Source: Phytophthora quininea
Taxonomy: Eukaryota; Oomycota; Peronosporomycetes; Peronosporales; Peronosporaceae
Direction of reading: 5' to 3'
NCBI GenBank assembly: GCA_011947345.1
Contig: JAAVTG010000586.1
Location: forward strand, 620,001 to 684,000
Length of the DNA: 64,000 bases
The notes below the pieces were generated by a model, which was not told the DNA's origin, made no database searches, and saw nothing but the letters and a program-made list of their open reading frames with translations. Positions 44,601 through 56,055 of this stretch are shown here, piece after piece (position 1 is the first letter of the stretch; each line of letters opens with the position of its first letter). The position numbers were made by a program, and so were the translations under genes.

Positions 44601-47600
44601 GTTGATTAGGAACAAATGAATCAGCAGGAGTCGCTTCGATACTTTCGCGTATCTGTCGTCTCTTCAACGCGGCCACAACAACAGCCACTTGCGAATCTAA
44701 TCGTTTTTGCTGCTTTGTTACATATTGACAGCAGTAGTGTATCCGCTCGGTAGCATCGCTGCCGCCTAGCAGGATCTGGACGTCGTGATTACATTTAAAT
44801 GTAGTCATTATCTCGTAATTGAATCCATTCACAAATTCATGTCCGAGAGTTCTCTTTAGCTCTACACCAGACGATTTAAACGAGGTGGCGTCAAAGCGCG
44901 GGCGAGGAAATCGGTAGCGACAGAAAGAATCATTCGCTGTTGCCACAGATTGCTTAAAGCAGCTCGTCGTGTGGCACCAAAGATGCTGATTGACCAACAC
45001 AACCAGAACGGAAACCATGTAGTCAAGAGATTGCTTCGACAATCGAGCATCGGTGGTAAACGGTGGCAGTGCTTCAATTAATCTTGTCAATGCATCATTG
45101 CGGAACGGATCATCATCGGCTTTGCATAGAGCCATCTGCGCGTGGTTGGACTGCTCCAGCAGCTCCGAGGTCCCGTCGCGATACCATGTCTCACTGCAAA
45201 ACTTGCATGAACTGACTCGCGATCACAAACTTTATTGACAGCGTGCTGCTTTGAGTGCCGGCATTTTATCTCCAGGCGAGCCTGATCCTCGATTTCGTGA
45301 GCAGATAGGTGGCGCTCCCATGCTGGCCAAAACTTTGGTCGAGCCTTTAGCGGAGCATTACGGATGAGATGCTGCGAACTGAATTGCACACTGCAGCATC
45401 GACACTCCGCTAACATTGGCTCCACTACATTGCGCCTAAACCGAGCTTGCAAATGACGAGTTTGTACCTTCTTTCGGGCTTGGTCTGGAATTGGTAGGGC
45501 AACGAGGTTGTCAAAGCTAGCACCACACTTAGAATAGCCGCATTCGTCAAGCGGAATAGGCAGATCATTTCGAACCACACTTTCGGCGTATAATGTCACG
45601 AGCTGGCAAAAGTCTTTGCCCAGGTGAGAATCCAATAGCTTTTCGGTAGCAACTGAGTTTTGAGGGCAGTTGTCTAGCCAGATAAGAAAATGAATGTGTA
45701 GAGTACCCCGGCCCTGAGTTTCTACCATACCAAAGAAAGCCTTGACGTCCCCAAAGAGGCCGCGGAATGGTAGTCGTTTGTGAGTGGCATGATCCATACC
45801 TAATGCATATCGGATAAATGCATCAACTTGCCGAATGAAGAGGCGTACCGAAGCAGAATCGTTCCCTCTGCTCACCTCTCGTAGTTCTGATTTACTGGGT
45901 AGACGAGCCTCCAGGATGTCAAAAAGTGTATCAAGGGATGAAATTCCCGTATACTGCGCCAACACCAAAGAGTTATCGGTGTTGGGGGTCAACGTAACGA
46001 AGAGGGCCGGCTGTCCGAATCTAGCCTGATAGGCAAAAGCTTTGTGACGACACTGAGCTCGCTCAGCATTACTTCCCAGACGGAGCGAGTGCCTATTTCG
46101 ACTGTCTTAAGAAATCGTTGGGCAACAGTATCCTCCGAAGATTTCCATGGTAAGCACCCGTGGCGCCGCCTCTCATTTTCGAGTAAGGCCTGGCCCAACT
46201 GTTCCGAACTGAGGTTTTCGTAGCCTTCCAGAAGATGTGGAAAGCGTTGACAGCGTATGTGATTTTGGATGTACATGTTGCTCAACGAGATTCGATCGAA
46301 CGCAACCAGTAAGAAAAGCTCATCTTCAGCAAATTGACGTCCGCTCAGCATGGTATAGTATTTAGCGCATTCTTGCACCGAAACACTAATCCGTCGGTGC
46401 TCTCCAGGACCTCCTCGGCCAAAAGGGAACAGATGAGGAAACATTCGAGCTAGCAGATCTCCAGAAATGTCTTTTGCAATGTGATTAGATCTGCGGATCT
46501 CAAATTCACGTTCTCCACTTTCATTCGCTTTAGTCGCAGTCGGATTAGCGTGCTCTACAGCGGGTGTACCATCATCAGCTAAACCTATGCGCCGCTCAAT
46601 CACCCTGCACTCGTTTTCTTCGCCCACCACACGCCAAGCGTCAGATTCACCACGAACACTTTGTTGCTCTCCATTCATTTCATCATCTAAGTTACCATCA
46701 GGATCGGGAATGTGTTCCATAAACACTCGCTCGACACGATCATCAGTAAATACACTCTTCATCACATATCCATCTTCCGATATATCTGCGTACAAATGAT
46801 TGCGTAACTTGTAAAACCCAAACACATCTCGAATAGATTTGTTTCTGATTCGATGCAACTTGCGAACTTGGTCAACTTGTCCCGCGGTAAACTCGCCAAC
46901 CATCACAACGCGATACGAAGTCACGCCAGCTAGTGATCGCGGTAGCACCGAAATTGGTGGCCCCGGTGTACAGTCAAACGCAATGCAATGCGACCGTATG
47001 CATCGGTGGCGGCCACCCCGCATCACTCGAGTCAGGGCGACAACATTCGCCAGCTGTGTCATGAAACGTTCTGGCAGTGTTAAGTCTCGTAGATGCTCTG
47101 GAAGTCTCCCAATGAAGAATCCATTCGCTATCGCAAATTTTGGTAGTTTTCCATGCTGAATAGCGTTGTCACACTCGTTGCACACCAAAACCACGAGCGT
47201 AGAAAAGTATGCTCATTAGTGTAGGTCTGTATCGCTCGGGGAGACCATAGCGCCAGGAAGCGTAGTTAGATGATCTGGAGGACGATACTGATTAATGAGC
47301 GCTTCAGGTAGTTTGGATGTGTCTACGTGCAGAGCTTTCGTCATCATCTTGAGATAATTAAGGTCAGTGTCATTCACTCTGCGCGATACGCAACGAAGTA
47401 CCAGGCGGTCACATGAAGCACACACGCATTCATCTAGACCTTCTGGTCCGAGAGCCCGCTGCAGTTCCTTCATACAGTGTGCTCGCTCGCCAGAGCTAAG
47501 TTCGTTGTCAAATCTGCAAGCCTCGTTCTTGATATCTCTATCGCGCTTATATCGAAACTGTTGTTGTCGAATACGATTCGACTTTTCTTTCTCTCATCAG

Positions 47601-48140
47601 CACCCTCGTCGACGCCCTCCACCGTTGTCATCCCTTGGTCATCTTCCGCAGCAGCGGCCACAACTCCATCACCATCACCACCACCTTCACCACCACCTTC
47701 ACCGCCAACGCCGGTGACTGCTGCGCTAGCCAACTTGGCTCGCTTCTTGAGCCGGAACCGACGCTGTCGAATGCGGTTCATCTCCTTCCGTCTCTCCTCC
47801 ACCAATTGATCGATCCGTGTGGCATCGACATCGTCCTCTATTGTCATCACTTGAGCAGTCTCCACAGCAGAAGCCAAACCTCCAGAAATGTAGCGAGAGC
47901 AAAATAGATTCCCACTCAGCACGTTCTCAACATTATCCCCACAAGCACCCTGCAGATATACTCGCTGTTGTTCGCCTCTCCATGCTTCAACCTGTTGCTG
48001 TCGGTTTTCGTCCAGATGCTCTAAGAGGTCACTTTCACTGTCATCATCATCTGACCTGTCACCTACTGCTCGCTTTCGCTTCGTTGTGTCCATCACTCGC
48101 CAGCAACACGGTAGATTCGCAAATGAGCTTCTCATGAATC
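41640..48140 (-). mobile_element. Autonomous Helitron, ends not located
   Basis: Defined by its RepHel gene. Helitrons end in 5' TC and a 3' hairpin plus CTRR. A weak candidate 3' end (ctaa on the minus strand with a short hairpin) lies near 41683-41700, but it is not convincing, so the limits given are those of the coding region plus a margin. Confidence 0.7.
41714..48135 (-). CDS. Helitron RepHel protein (HUH Rep nuclease plus Pif1-like helicase)
   Basis: Drives rolling-circle transposition. The single long protein is split over about ten frame changes. In order: Lys/Arg-rich start ([17 protein letters not shown]), Cys-rich finger ([24 protein letters not shown]), [32 protein letters not shown], the HUH motif [14 protein letters not shown] near 45690, and [11 protein letters not shown] with nearby Tyr. 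The helicase has Walker [13 protein letters not shown] near 43200 (needs one base in the ccccc run at 43207-43211), Walker [11 protein letters not shown] near 43005, DFLQLPPVG and motif [15 protein letters not shown] near 41925. Most shifts equal a lost base. Two adjacent stops near 47210 may be genuine. All core motifs persist. Confidence 0.85.
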
Positions 48141-48671
48141 CAAGCAGCAGGTACCCACGAGCGCGTTAATATAAAAGAGGACGTGCGCATCCCACTCGAT
48201 TGCTTCGCGCAATAGGAAACGTGGCTTCGAAGGAATGATGATGTCGTCCTGTTAATTATAAAAACCGGGTGCTCGTATTGTTAATTACTGCACTTCGTGC
48301 ATGCATTCCATACATATTGCGAGCGATCTCAACGCAAGAGTGACCAACCATGTTTGCCAACAGCAACAGACTAGCATCGGCAGATGTCTTCTAGCTGTAG
48401 CAGGAGCCTTCTCCACTCCTCCACTACTGTCCCGCCTCCTCCGCAAATTGCGCTCGTCGGCCCATAAATAAAAAAGTCTGTTCCATTATTTGTATCGGTA
48501 TTTATACCGGTATACCGGTACGTCAAAGCTTTATATAGAGCGTTACGTTATGTCCGTTTTGTGACTGTTACGTCAAAGCTGAACACAATAATACACAGTT
48601 CTTACGAACTGTGAATTCTGGTTGCAGTCTTTGCTCTGAAAACCTATTAACCGTGAAACGACGCCGACCCC
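48136..48671. other. Spacer between the Helitron and the CHP-like gene
   Basis: No gene. It holds AT-rich tracts, two copies of tacgtcaaagct (about 48520 and 48569), a self-complementary run ataccggtataccggta near 48510, and the dispersed repeat at 48580-48617 ending 54 bp before the next ATG. Confidence 0.5.
48580..48617 (+). repeat. Dispersed repeat, right copy, containing a perfect palindrome
   Basis: Includes cacagttcttacgaactgtg at 48594-48613 (7-bp arms). It matches 28899-28931 in the same orientation, including the upstream acacaata. It lies in the presumed 5' region of the CHP-like gene. Confidence 0.6.
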
Positions 48672-49527
48672 ATGGGCCAAGCGACCTCGTCCCTACGTGA
48701 AGGCAGCGACTTGAGCGAGGAGCAGCTCGAAGAAGTCCGCATGATCACTTCACGTGAGGATCAGTTTGGTAGGAAGCAGTGGCTTGATTGTAACTTGTGG
48801 CAGTAGTTGCCCCGCAGGAGATCCACCGCATTCGACGCAAGTACAAAACGCTGGTCAAGAGCGAGGAAATGACAAGAGATGAGTTCTACGCCCTGCCGGT
48901 CATCTTTGTGAATCCGCTGAGAGATCGGTTGTTCAAGTCGCTGGAGCTTTCAGCGGCAGGCACGATTCCTTTTGCGGTAGCTTCTTAAACAACTTTGTGC
49001 TGGTGCGTGTATTTAGTTTGCCTTCGTGCAGGAGTTCGCCAAGTTCATTCACGTCTTCAGCTTCAGCAGCTCCCACGATGCCAAGCTCAAAGGTTTGTAC
49101 AATCCATTTGGTTGCCGATGCCAAGATGTGCTCATACACTTTCTTTCTCCTCACAGAAGCTTTCAAGATCCACGATTTCGATGGCGACGGCAAGATCTCG
49201 CGCGAGGACTTGCGTGCATATTGCCAGCTCGTGTTTCCGGCGACAGCAGACAGTGAAGCACAGTCGCAACAAGAGGTGTGATCGAATTTAAGATTGATTC
49301 AATGTATTGACACTGTGTCGACGACAGCTTTTAGAGACGCTGGTCGAGCATGTCATGGAAGAGGCTTCGTCGGCGCCGTCCAGAGACTTTCTCATCTACG
49401 ACGACTTTGTCAAGGCGAGTCTGCCTCTGATTATTTACTAGTATACCTTTGCCAACGACTCACTTCCAATTGCCAGGTGGTCCAGTCCACGGACTTTGAA
49501 AGCCGCCTTATCGTCCCGTTCTTATAG
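48672..49527 (+). CDS. Calcineurin B-like/CHP-type EF-hand protein
   Basis: CHP and calcineurin B proteins are myristoylated Ca2+ sensors that regulate Na+/H+ exchangers or calcineurin A. Six exons: 48672-48768, 48804-48976, 49032-49092, 49157-49275, 49328-49414 and 49477-49527; 588 nt, 195 residues, all phases consistent. MGQATSSL is a good N-myristoylation signal. The CHP layout is clear: RIRRKYKTL, LPVIFVNPLRDRLFK, AEFAKFIHVFS, then a full EF-hand (KIHDFDGDGKISREDLRAYC). The other EF-hands look degenerate, as in CHP. The fifth intron begins with GC (AAG|gcgagt) and ends AG, a GC-AG intron. Confidence 0.88.
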
Positions 49528-50005
49528 CGACCGACGCTTCGCTCGACTTGCTGTGCTTCGACTACTGGACCTTCACGACACTGTGAACGCGCATCGAAAT
49601 AGAACCAACTTGTCGGACTCAAGTGTGCAGAGCTGTCAAAGTTGATGTTTGCCTGCCACAAGTAAGTGGTATGGCCAATCTGTTTCTTCACCAGTATTGC
49701 CACCACATCTGCACGATGTGAAACCTTGTCAGTGGGCACCGAAAGAAAATCTCAGTGGCGTTGCTGAAGCCATTTACCCCATTTAACGAATAGTACCAAC
49801 ATATATGTCATGCACTATTTGTATGGGAAGCCGTGAAGGTTCCGCTCGTTAACGTTAGAAAATCCACTGCCCCACCCGCAATGGTGTTTCTCTCGCTTTG
49901 TCTCACAATTGACTCGGCACCATCTGGCCAATCCGAACTGTCTTCCAGCTTCTGGTGCGATCGTCGCGTAGAAGTGAGACCGGGACTAGTGCAGGACGGA
50001 CACCG
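49528..50005. other. Intergenic, possible minus-strand relic
   Basis: The minus strand at about 49560-49740 encodes a coherent scrap (DKVSHRADVVAILVKKQIGH) with no start, partner or family. Otherwise this is presumed promoter of the presenilin gene. Confidence 0.3.
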
Positions 50006-51817
50006 ATGCCGACGCCCCGCGGAGACGTCGCGGCCGGCCCGATGGACCAGGCGCCGCTCATGGCCGGCGCCAACTACGACAAGCTCACGACGCCCAACAG
50101 TGGAGACACACCCGTGAACCAGCGGCAGCAGCAGCAGGCCGCGAGGCAGCGACCAGCCCAGGACCAAGAGCAGGAGACGCCACCCGAGCAGGGTGAGAGC
50201 TACGATGACCTCATGCACGGCATCAACTCGTTCTGGGCCATTGTCTTCCCCGTGTGCGTGACGATGATCCTGGCCAGTCTCGTGGTGGTCAACTACCGCA
50301 GTGACAGCATCGAAGCTTCCATGTCGTACGTAGAAAATGTTATTATTCAGGAGGATAGTGTAGGACTGAAGTTATTGTGTGCGTTTTAGGTCGTACCTGG
50401 TCTACGGAGACTCCAGCTCTAACAGCAACAGCAACGCGTCCAACATTGGCATGTCGCTGGTGAACGCGCTGGTGATTATCGGCGCCATCGCACTGCTGAC
50501 GTTCGGCATGGCGCTGCTCTACAAGTACAACTGCATGAAGTTCCTGGGCGGCTACATCATGTTCGCTTCGACCGCCATCCTGAGCTTCGTGGGCGGGCAG
50601 CTAGTGGACGAGATCGTCAACGACCAGTTCGGCTGGGCCGTGGACTGGCCGTCGTTCCTGTTCGTGATGATTAACTTTGGGTTTGTCGGAGTCATCTCCA
50701 TTTTCTACCAGAAAGGAACGCCCAAGTTCATACAGAACGGCTATCTGGTCATGGTGAGTGTCATTTTGGCCTGGGAGTTCTCCATGTGGCCCGAGTGGAC
50801 CACCATCACCTTCTGTGTCATGTTCGCGTGCTACGATCTGTGTGCCGTGCTCACGCCGTGCGGACCGCTCAAATATCTCATCGGACTCATTCAGGAGAAG
50901 CAGGCGCCGCTGCCTGGTTTGCTGTACGAGGCTGATGTTCGAGACGGCGTTTCGCACGACCACCACCGTCAGCAGCAGCAACGTCGACCGAAAACGACAG
51001 CGACGGACGAAGTTAGGGCAGCCCAGCGTCAATCGTCGTCGGCTACGTCGCACACGTCTAGCAACAGCAACTCGAACGGCACGACGTCCGTCACAAACAG
51101 CACGCGTGCGCCGCCTCCAGTAGCCGATTCGGCAGCGTCCATGCCGCCCCCTCCGCCTGGACGTAGCCATGTTGATTCGTCTCCGATCCCAGTGATGTCC
51201 ATTGGCCGACCTCGCAATGTGGCCGAGTCCAACTTCACTACCCACGAATGCGAGACAAAGGAAGCGCTCGTCAGTCTGCTGGAAACGTTCTACGATACGT
51301 TCAGCCGCGATGACAAGTGGAAGGCCGAGCAAGTGGCGGAGAAGTTTTTCCCACACAAGACCGCCTGTGGCTGCTCATCTTCCACAAGTACTACGTGTGT
51401 TCATGCTCGATGGACATTCCCTGCCCCGTTCAGGCTCGTCGTGACCGTCGCCAACGTCAGCAGGAAGATGAGGACGAAGACGACAAGACCATTAAGCTGG
51501 GACTGGGTGACTTTATCTTCTACAGCGTGCTCGTGGGTCGCGCTGCCATCAAGGACTTTTCTACGTTTGCTGTCACCTTCGTGTGCATCGTCATGGTACG
51601 TGAAGTTTCATTTATCCTTCGAGTATCTGCTGTTTATCCTAATCATTTTTTTATGTTGTAGGGCCTCGGAGGCACTCTGTTTTTGCTGTCGGTGCTGCAC
51701 AAGGCATTACCGGCGCTGCCTATCTCGATCTTCCTGGCCACGATTTTCTACTTCCTGACGGAGTACATTTTTATCGACTTCTGCAGCTTCATGATGGCAT
51801 TCCCAGCGGCAGTTTAG
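50006..51817 (+). CDS. Presenilin (catalytic subunit of gamma-secretase)
   Basis: Presenilins are nine-span intramembrane aspartyl proteases. Three exons, 50006-50325, 50390-51595 and 51662-51817, total 1682 nt; one base must be added near 51361-51366, giving 560 residues. Catalytic Asp 1 is in FACYDLCAVLTPCGPLK, Asp 2 in KLGLGDFIFYSVL, and the PAL motif in KALPALPISIF; all three signatures are intact. The cytosolic N-tail is Gln/Pro-rich and soluble. The loop between spans 6 and 7 is long (about 190 residues), with Gln, Ser/Thr and Pro runs and a helical piece (SLLETFYDTFSRDDKWKAE). The start could instead be the Met at 50042 (MDQAPLM). Confidence 0.94.
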
Positions 51818-51969
51818 TGGAGAAGATAGGAATTGGAGAACACATCAAGAACAAGAAAGAAAGAAAAAACTTCATTACTGGTAGTTGGTATTGCGTAGAT
51901 AGATGAAGTAAGGTAAGCTTGCGTAAAGAGAGAAATGGCCGCACAGCTTTGAACTTATGTTGTTGCGGG

Positions 51970-53892
51970 TTAGAATGCGTCTGCTGACGGTGGTGACGTG
52001 TAGCCAGTCGACGACGAGTCCAACAGCTCCTTGGTTCTTTGAGCCAACGCCTGCGGAAAATTCATCGTCACGACATGCAAACTAAAGTTCAAATTACAAG
52101 ACGTTGTTACCTGAGCATCGATCGATGAAGTCTTGAGATATTCGCGCCAAATCCTCCTGACTGCACACATCGGACAGGTGTTAACAATTTCAACGCCTAC
52201 ACACACTGGAGAAAGCATACCCGCTTCATTATCTGCGCCTCGGCACATGCAAAGTGGTTCATAATATTCTCTAAAGCCTTCGTTGTTTCGGAGCTGCAGC
52301 ATCAAAAGACAAGTTAGTGGAGGTCAATAGTTTTTTCCTTGCTGTCCGTGTTGTACCGAAAGCGTTGCATCTCTTCAGCTACCAAAGCTCGAGTGATGAG
52401 TTCGCTGGTGTGACGACCACGACGCCGTTGCTCCTCGATACTTAACGTTGGTGGTTCAACCGCGCTCATGAATCTGGACGCCGCAGAAGATGCTGCTGAC
52501 GTGAACGACGCCACAGAAAAAGTTAAATTGGTTTCTGACGCCGGAGTCTCGGACGGTGGTGGCGTCGGCTTGGGATCTGGCGATGCCTCGAGTGCCAGAG
52601 CTCTTTCTCGTTCAAGCAGCACTTGTTTCATCCCTGTCGCTTGGTGCAGCATGTACTTGACGTTTACCAGCAAAATCAGCTCGTAGATCGCAGGCTGGTA
52701 GTGCTCCACTTGACTCCAGCCTTTGAAAGTAGCCGCTACAATCGTCCAGCCTCATCGTCAGACAACGTATTCAGCCGAACAAACGCCAAAAAGACTTACT
52801 GGACTTGTCGAGGATAGCCACAAGAGGAGCGTCATTCCGAGTCTCGAAGGATTCCGTTCCAGACTCCGCAAGTTGCCAACCGGCGAAAATCGCATGCAGT
52901 GTGGTGACGTCTTTGCCCATCGCTACACTTTTGTCTGCGAGACGTTTGGCACATGCAGATAGTTCGGTGAGCAGCCTCTCGCGCTGTTCAACGTGCCGCT
53001 TGAACACTGAAATCTCACTGCACACGAGCGTAAGTAAGCTTTACCAATATACAGTAATTAGAGGGACAAGTTTACCTCTCTGGTGAGCTCTCGATGTGTT
53101 CGCATAGAATTCGCTGCAGCCAGCGCATGTGCCCCAAACCAGCATTATCCATCACCGCGGTGGCCTTCCTGGCAGCTTCCCACGCTGCTTCATTTCCTGG
53201 TTCCCCAAGAAGCTCTCGACAGCTGCATCAAATCGCAGATACGGAGACGCCATAACTGCATTCAAGAATCTCTGCAGTCCCCGCATTCGACTTTGCAAAA
53301 AGGCATCTCCTTTGAGCACCGTCGTGGTCTTGTCCGGCAGTGATGGCACCAACAGCCCGATGTAGCGAGCATGTAGCACAGCATGCAGCCACTCAAAGTC
53401 ACGGAACCGACGACGAACCCCTTCCTGATGTGGTTCCTGGGTTACTAGAAACGTCGTGTGCTTTTGCAGATAAGCCCCACGAGCTTCCGGACTGCTGACC
53501 TTCAACACTACACGCTCTCGAACAGCGTCGGTACACCAGCGCTAGCAGCAGGATTTAAATATTAGTGCGTCGTTGCAGTATGCTATGGATGTTGCTACAT
53601 GTATATACCTGGTGTTCCTCCATGTCGAAACTCTGGGCATTGGTGCTGCACAACTTGACCGACCGCATGGACGCCTCCAGCGCCGCTGGGCCCAGACTTT
53701 CCTTGGCTTGAGACGCGAAGAACTGCATCGATGTGGTCTTGGCGAGAGAGTCGATGAATGAACAACGACCGATCGGATCCGACAATGTGGAAAGATACCT
53801 ACAAGATTGACACACAAATCTTCAACTTCAGGATTTGATCCTGACGGAATCTCAACAAAGAAATTAGCCACTGCGTCTTGGGTTATCATCAC
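51970..53892 (-). CDS. PX-BAR sorting nexin (SNX-BAR-like)
   Basis: Sorting nexins bind endosomal phosphoinositides and shape retrograde tubules. From high to low coordinates: an N-terminal part of uncertain splicing (ANFFVEIPSGSNPEVED; QFFASQAKESLGPAALEA), an intron near 53545-53610, then the PX domain (RWCTDAVRERVVLKVSSP, RRRFRDFEWLHAVLHARY, LVPSLPDKTTTVLKGDAF). One base is missing at the cccc run 53203-53206. A coiled BAR-like region follows (FKRHVEQRERLLTELSACAK, EHYQPAIYELILLVNVKYML, LLERERALALE), then small terminal exons ending at 51970. Introns near 53025-53075, 52745-52795 and 52260-52350 are likely, but the 3' exon boundaries are not certain. Confidence 0.75.
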
Positions 53893-53932
53893 GTGTTGAA
53901 ATCCTTCAAATGAGAGGCTCTACATGGCACTA

Positions 53933-55593
53933 TCAACTGTTCGTCAACATCTGCGTGATGTACTCGGCCACTTCCCCATGGAAGTTGGCGCGAGCAGCAT
54001 CATACGGCGTGTTGTCATTGCGATCCACCACGTCAACAGAAGCACCATTCTCAACGAGGACGCGGACAACGGCTAGATGCCCATGCTCACTGGCAATATG
54101 GAGCGCCGTCGACCCGTTACCCAATTGCTTGTCAATATCCGCTCCATTCTCGAGCAGAAGTTGCACTAGGTCAACGTGACCAGCCAGCGCTGCTCTCAGC
54201 AATGCAGTCCACCCAGCATTGCACGTCAGATTGACGTCAGCCCCGCTGTCCACCAACAAACGCGCAATACTGGCATATCCACTGTCAGCAGCAATACCGA
54301 GAGAACTCTCTCCTACGCCATTGACCTCGTCAACAGAAGCACCATGGTCGAGAAGAGCGCGTACGATATCTGCATGACCCAGCCGGGATGCTAGTTGCAG
54401 CGCTGTAGATTGTCTAGGACCGCGCTTGTTGACGTCGGCACCTTGTTCAAGCAACGTCGTCACCACATCCACGTGCCCACTGGGTGCGGCAATCGTTAAC
54501 GGCGTCCATCCCTCGTCATTGGCAACGTCGATCGAAGCTCCACCGTCAAGCAGCGTACGCACAACGGCAACGTGGCCATTGGCCGCAGCCGATTTCAGCG
54601 CCGTGTCTCCTTTCGTGTCGACTAAGTCGATTGGCGCACCGTGACCAAGCAGAGACCGCACGACTGCTTCGTGGCCAGAGGTCGCCGCAATGATAAGCGT
54701 TGTGGTATCTCCTGGGCCACGGGTGTTGATATCTGCACCCTCTTCCAGAAGGAACTCGACCACATCGACATGCCCTGAATTCGCCCCACTCATGAGTGGC
54801 GTCCATCTAGCGCTTTCAGTCGACAAGTCAACAGAAGCGCCGTTGGCAACCAGCACGCGTACAACATTGAGCCTCCCGTTTTCACAGGCGACATGAAGAG
54901 CCGTCCACTCGTCTTCACGCAGCTTGTCGATGCTCGCTCCGTTATCCAGCAGCAGCTTCACCACATCAACGTGACCACGCAGGGCCACAGTCATCAGCGG
55001 AGTCCACCCAGCACTGTTTGCAGTGTCGAGCACGGCCTCAGCCCCGTTCTCCAGTAGAATGTTCACCATATCAACATGTCCACCTCGACAAGCTCCGACT
55101 AGTGGCGTATCGCCAGCATTATCCGCCGAGTTGACGGAAGCACCGTGCTGGAGAAGAGTCTGTGCAATAGCTGCATGTCCACCGTGGCAAGCAGCCCAAA
55201 AGCCGTCGCTCCATTCGTCCTCTTTACGTGCACGTCTGCACCTGCACCAAGGAGCACAGGCACCACTTGCTCCCGCCCACCACTAATCGCACCGAAAAGT
55301 GGCGTCCAGCCGTCGGAATTCGCCGCGTTGACGTCCGCCTTGTTGTCGATCAGCGTCTTGACCAGTTCCACATCACCTTTGAGCGCCGCAAGAAAGAGCA
55401 GGCTGAATCCGCCAGCATTGACGGTCTCCACCGACACTCCACGATCCAGCAGCTCCTGCACCTCGTCCAGTCGTCCAGCCATACAGGCCTGCAGCAGAGC
55501 ATTTCTGTCCTTCTCTTCTGCTTCCAGCGTCATGTTTGCGTCCTTGGTGGATGACTGCATCTTCGTGTCTTCAGTCTCTGCTCCAGTCCTCAT
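53933..55593 (-). CDS. Ankyrin-repeat protein (about 15 repeats)
   Basis: An intronless gene of 553 residues once one base is added at the aaaa run 55198-55201 (NGATA, then FWAACHGGHAAIAQTLLQHG). Each 33-residue repeat follows G-x-TPL-x-AA-x-x-GH-x-x-VV-x-x-LL-x-x-GA, e.g. GWTPLTIAAPSGHVDVVTTL. The 60-residue N-terminus (MRTGAETEDTKMQSS) is polar. There is no signal peptide, membrane span or partner domain, so it is a plain scaffold of unknown partner. Adjacent repeats are very alike, suggesting recent internal duplication. It lies 3'-to-5' with the sorting nexin on the same strand, about 40 bp apart. Confidence 0.9.
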
Positions 55594-55874
55594 TACAAAA
55601 TATTGCTGCTGTCTTCTCTGTCCAAGTCGATTTTAGACATGGAGCTTTGCATTTCCACTGCTGGGTTCATCGTGAACTTCACTTTGTAGTCTTAGTAGCA
55701 ATCTGCGGCGATAGTGGATGTGGTCCCTTGCACTTGGGCTGTACCCAAGGTCGCTGCAGACATATGGAGAAGAGGTACGGGAAGGATATCAGCCACGAAT
55801 GCGGCGTAACTAGCTAACAGTCAGCACACGCGCTGCTTGCGTCCCCTGCTTCTCAGCGTTCGCAGGGTAGATCA

Positions 55875-55911
55875 GTGGGATATTGGGTTTTGGGGTAAAC
55901 GAATATCCCAC
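55875..55911. repeat. Hairpin-forming inverted repeat left of the piggyBac element
   Basis: Perfect 10-bp arms gtgggatatt (55875-55884) and aatatcccac (55902-55911) around a G-rich loop. The same words, aatatcccaccca, recur near 62237, so this may be a MITE end or a target of old insertions. Confidence 0.6.
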
Positions 55912-55932
55912 CCAAAGTGCTTCGGGAAAGGA

Positions 55933-55949
55933 TTAATCTTTATCCCCCA
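55933..55949 (+). repeat. piggyBac left end (TTAA plus terminal inverted repeat)
   Basis: ttaatctttatccccca: TTAA target copy followed by a 13-bp inverted repeat matched exactly at 58229-58245. Inside it lies the palindrome ctaccggtag at 55960-55969. Confidence 0.92.
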
Positions 55950-56055
55950 GGTCAAAAGCCTACCGGTAGCAAGGGAGAGAGCCTACCCGTAGGCTGGAGG
56001 TTAGTTTGTTATCTATAGAAGTTTGTATTGAAAGTCATATGCTTAGTAGAAAAAG

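Noticed and set aside
47600..47720. Triplet-rich tract (caccatcac units) as a separate microsatellite or regulatory repeat
   Set aside because: It lies inside the Helitron coding frame, where it encodes Gly/Asp/Glu-rich linker.
50601..51356. 251-codon Arg-rich minus-strand frame over presenilin
   Set aside because: Mirror of membrane-span codons in presenilin; Arg bias is expected on the opposite strand.
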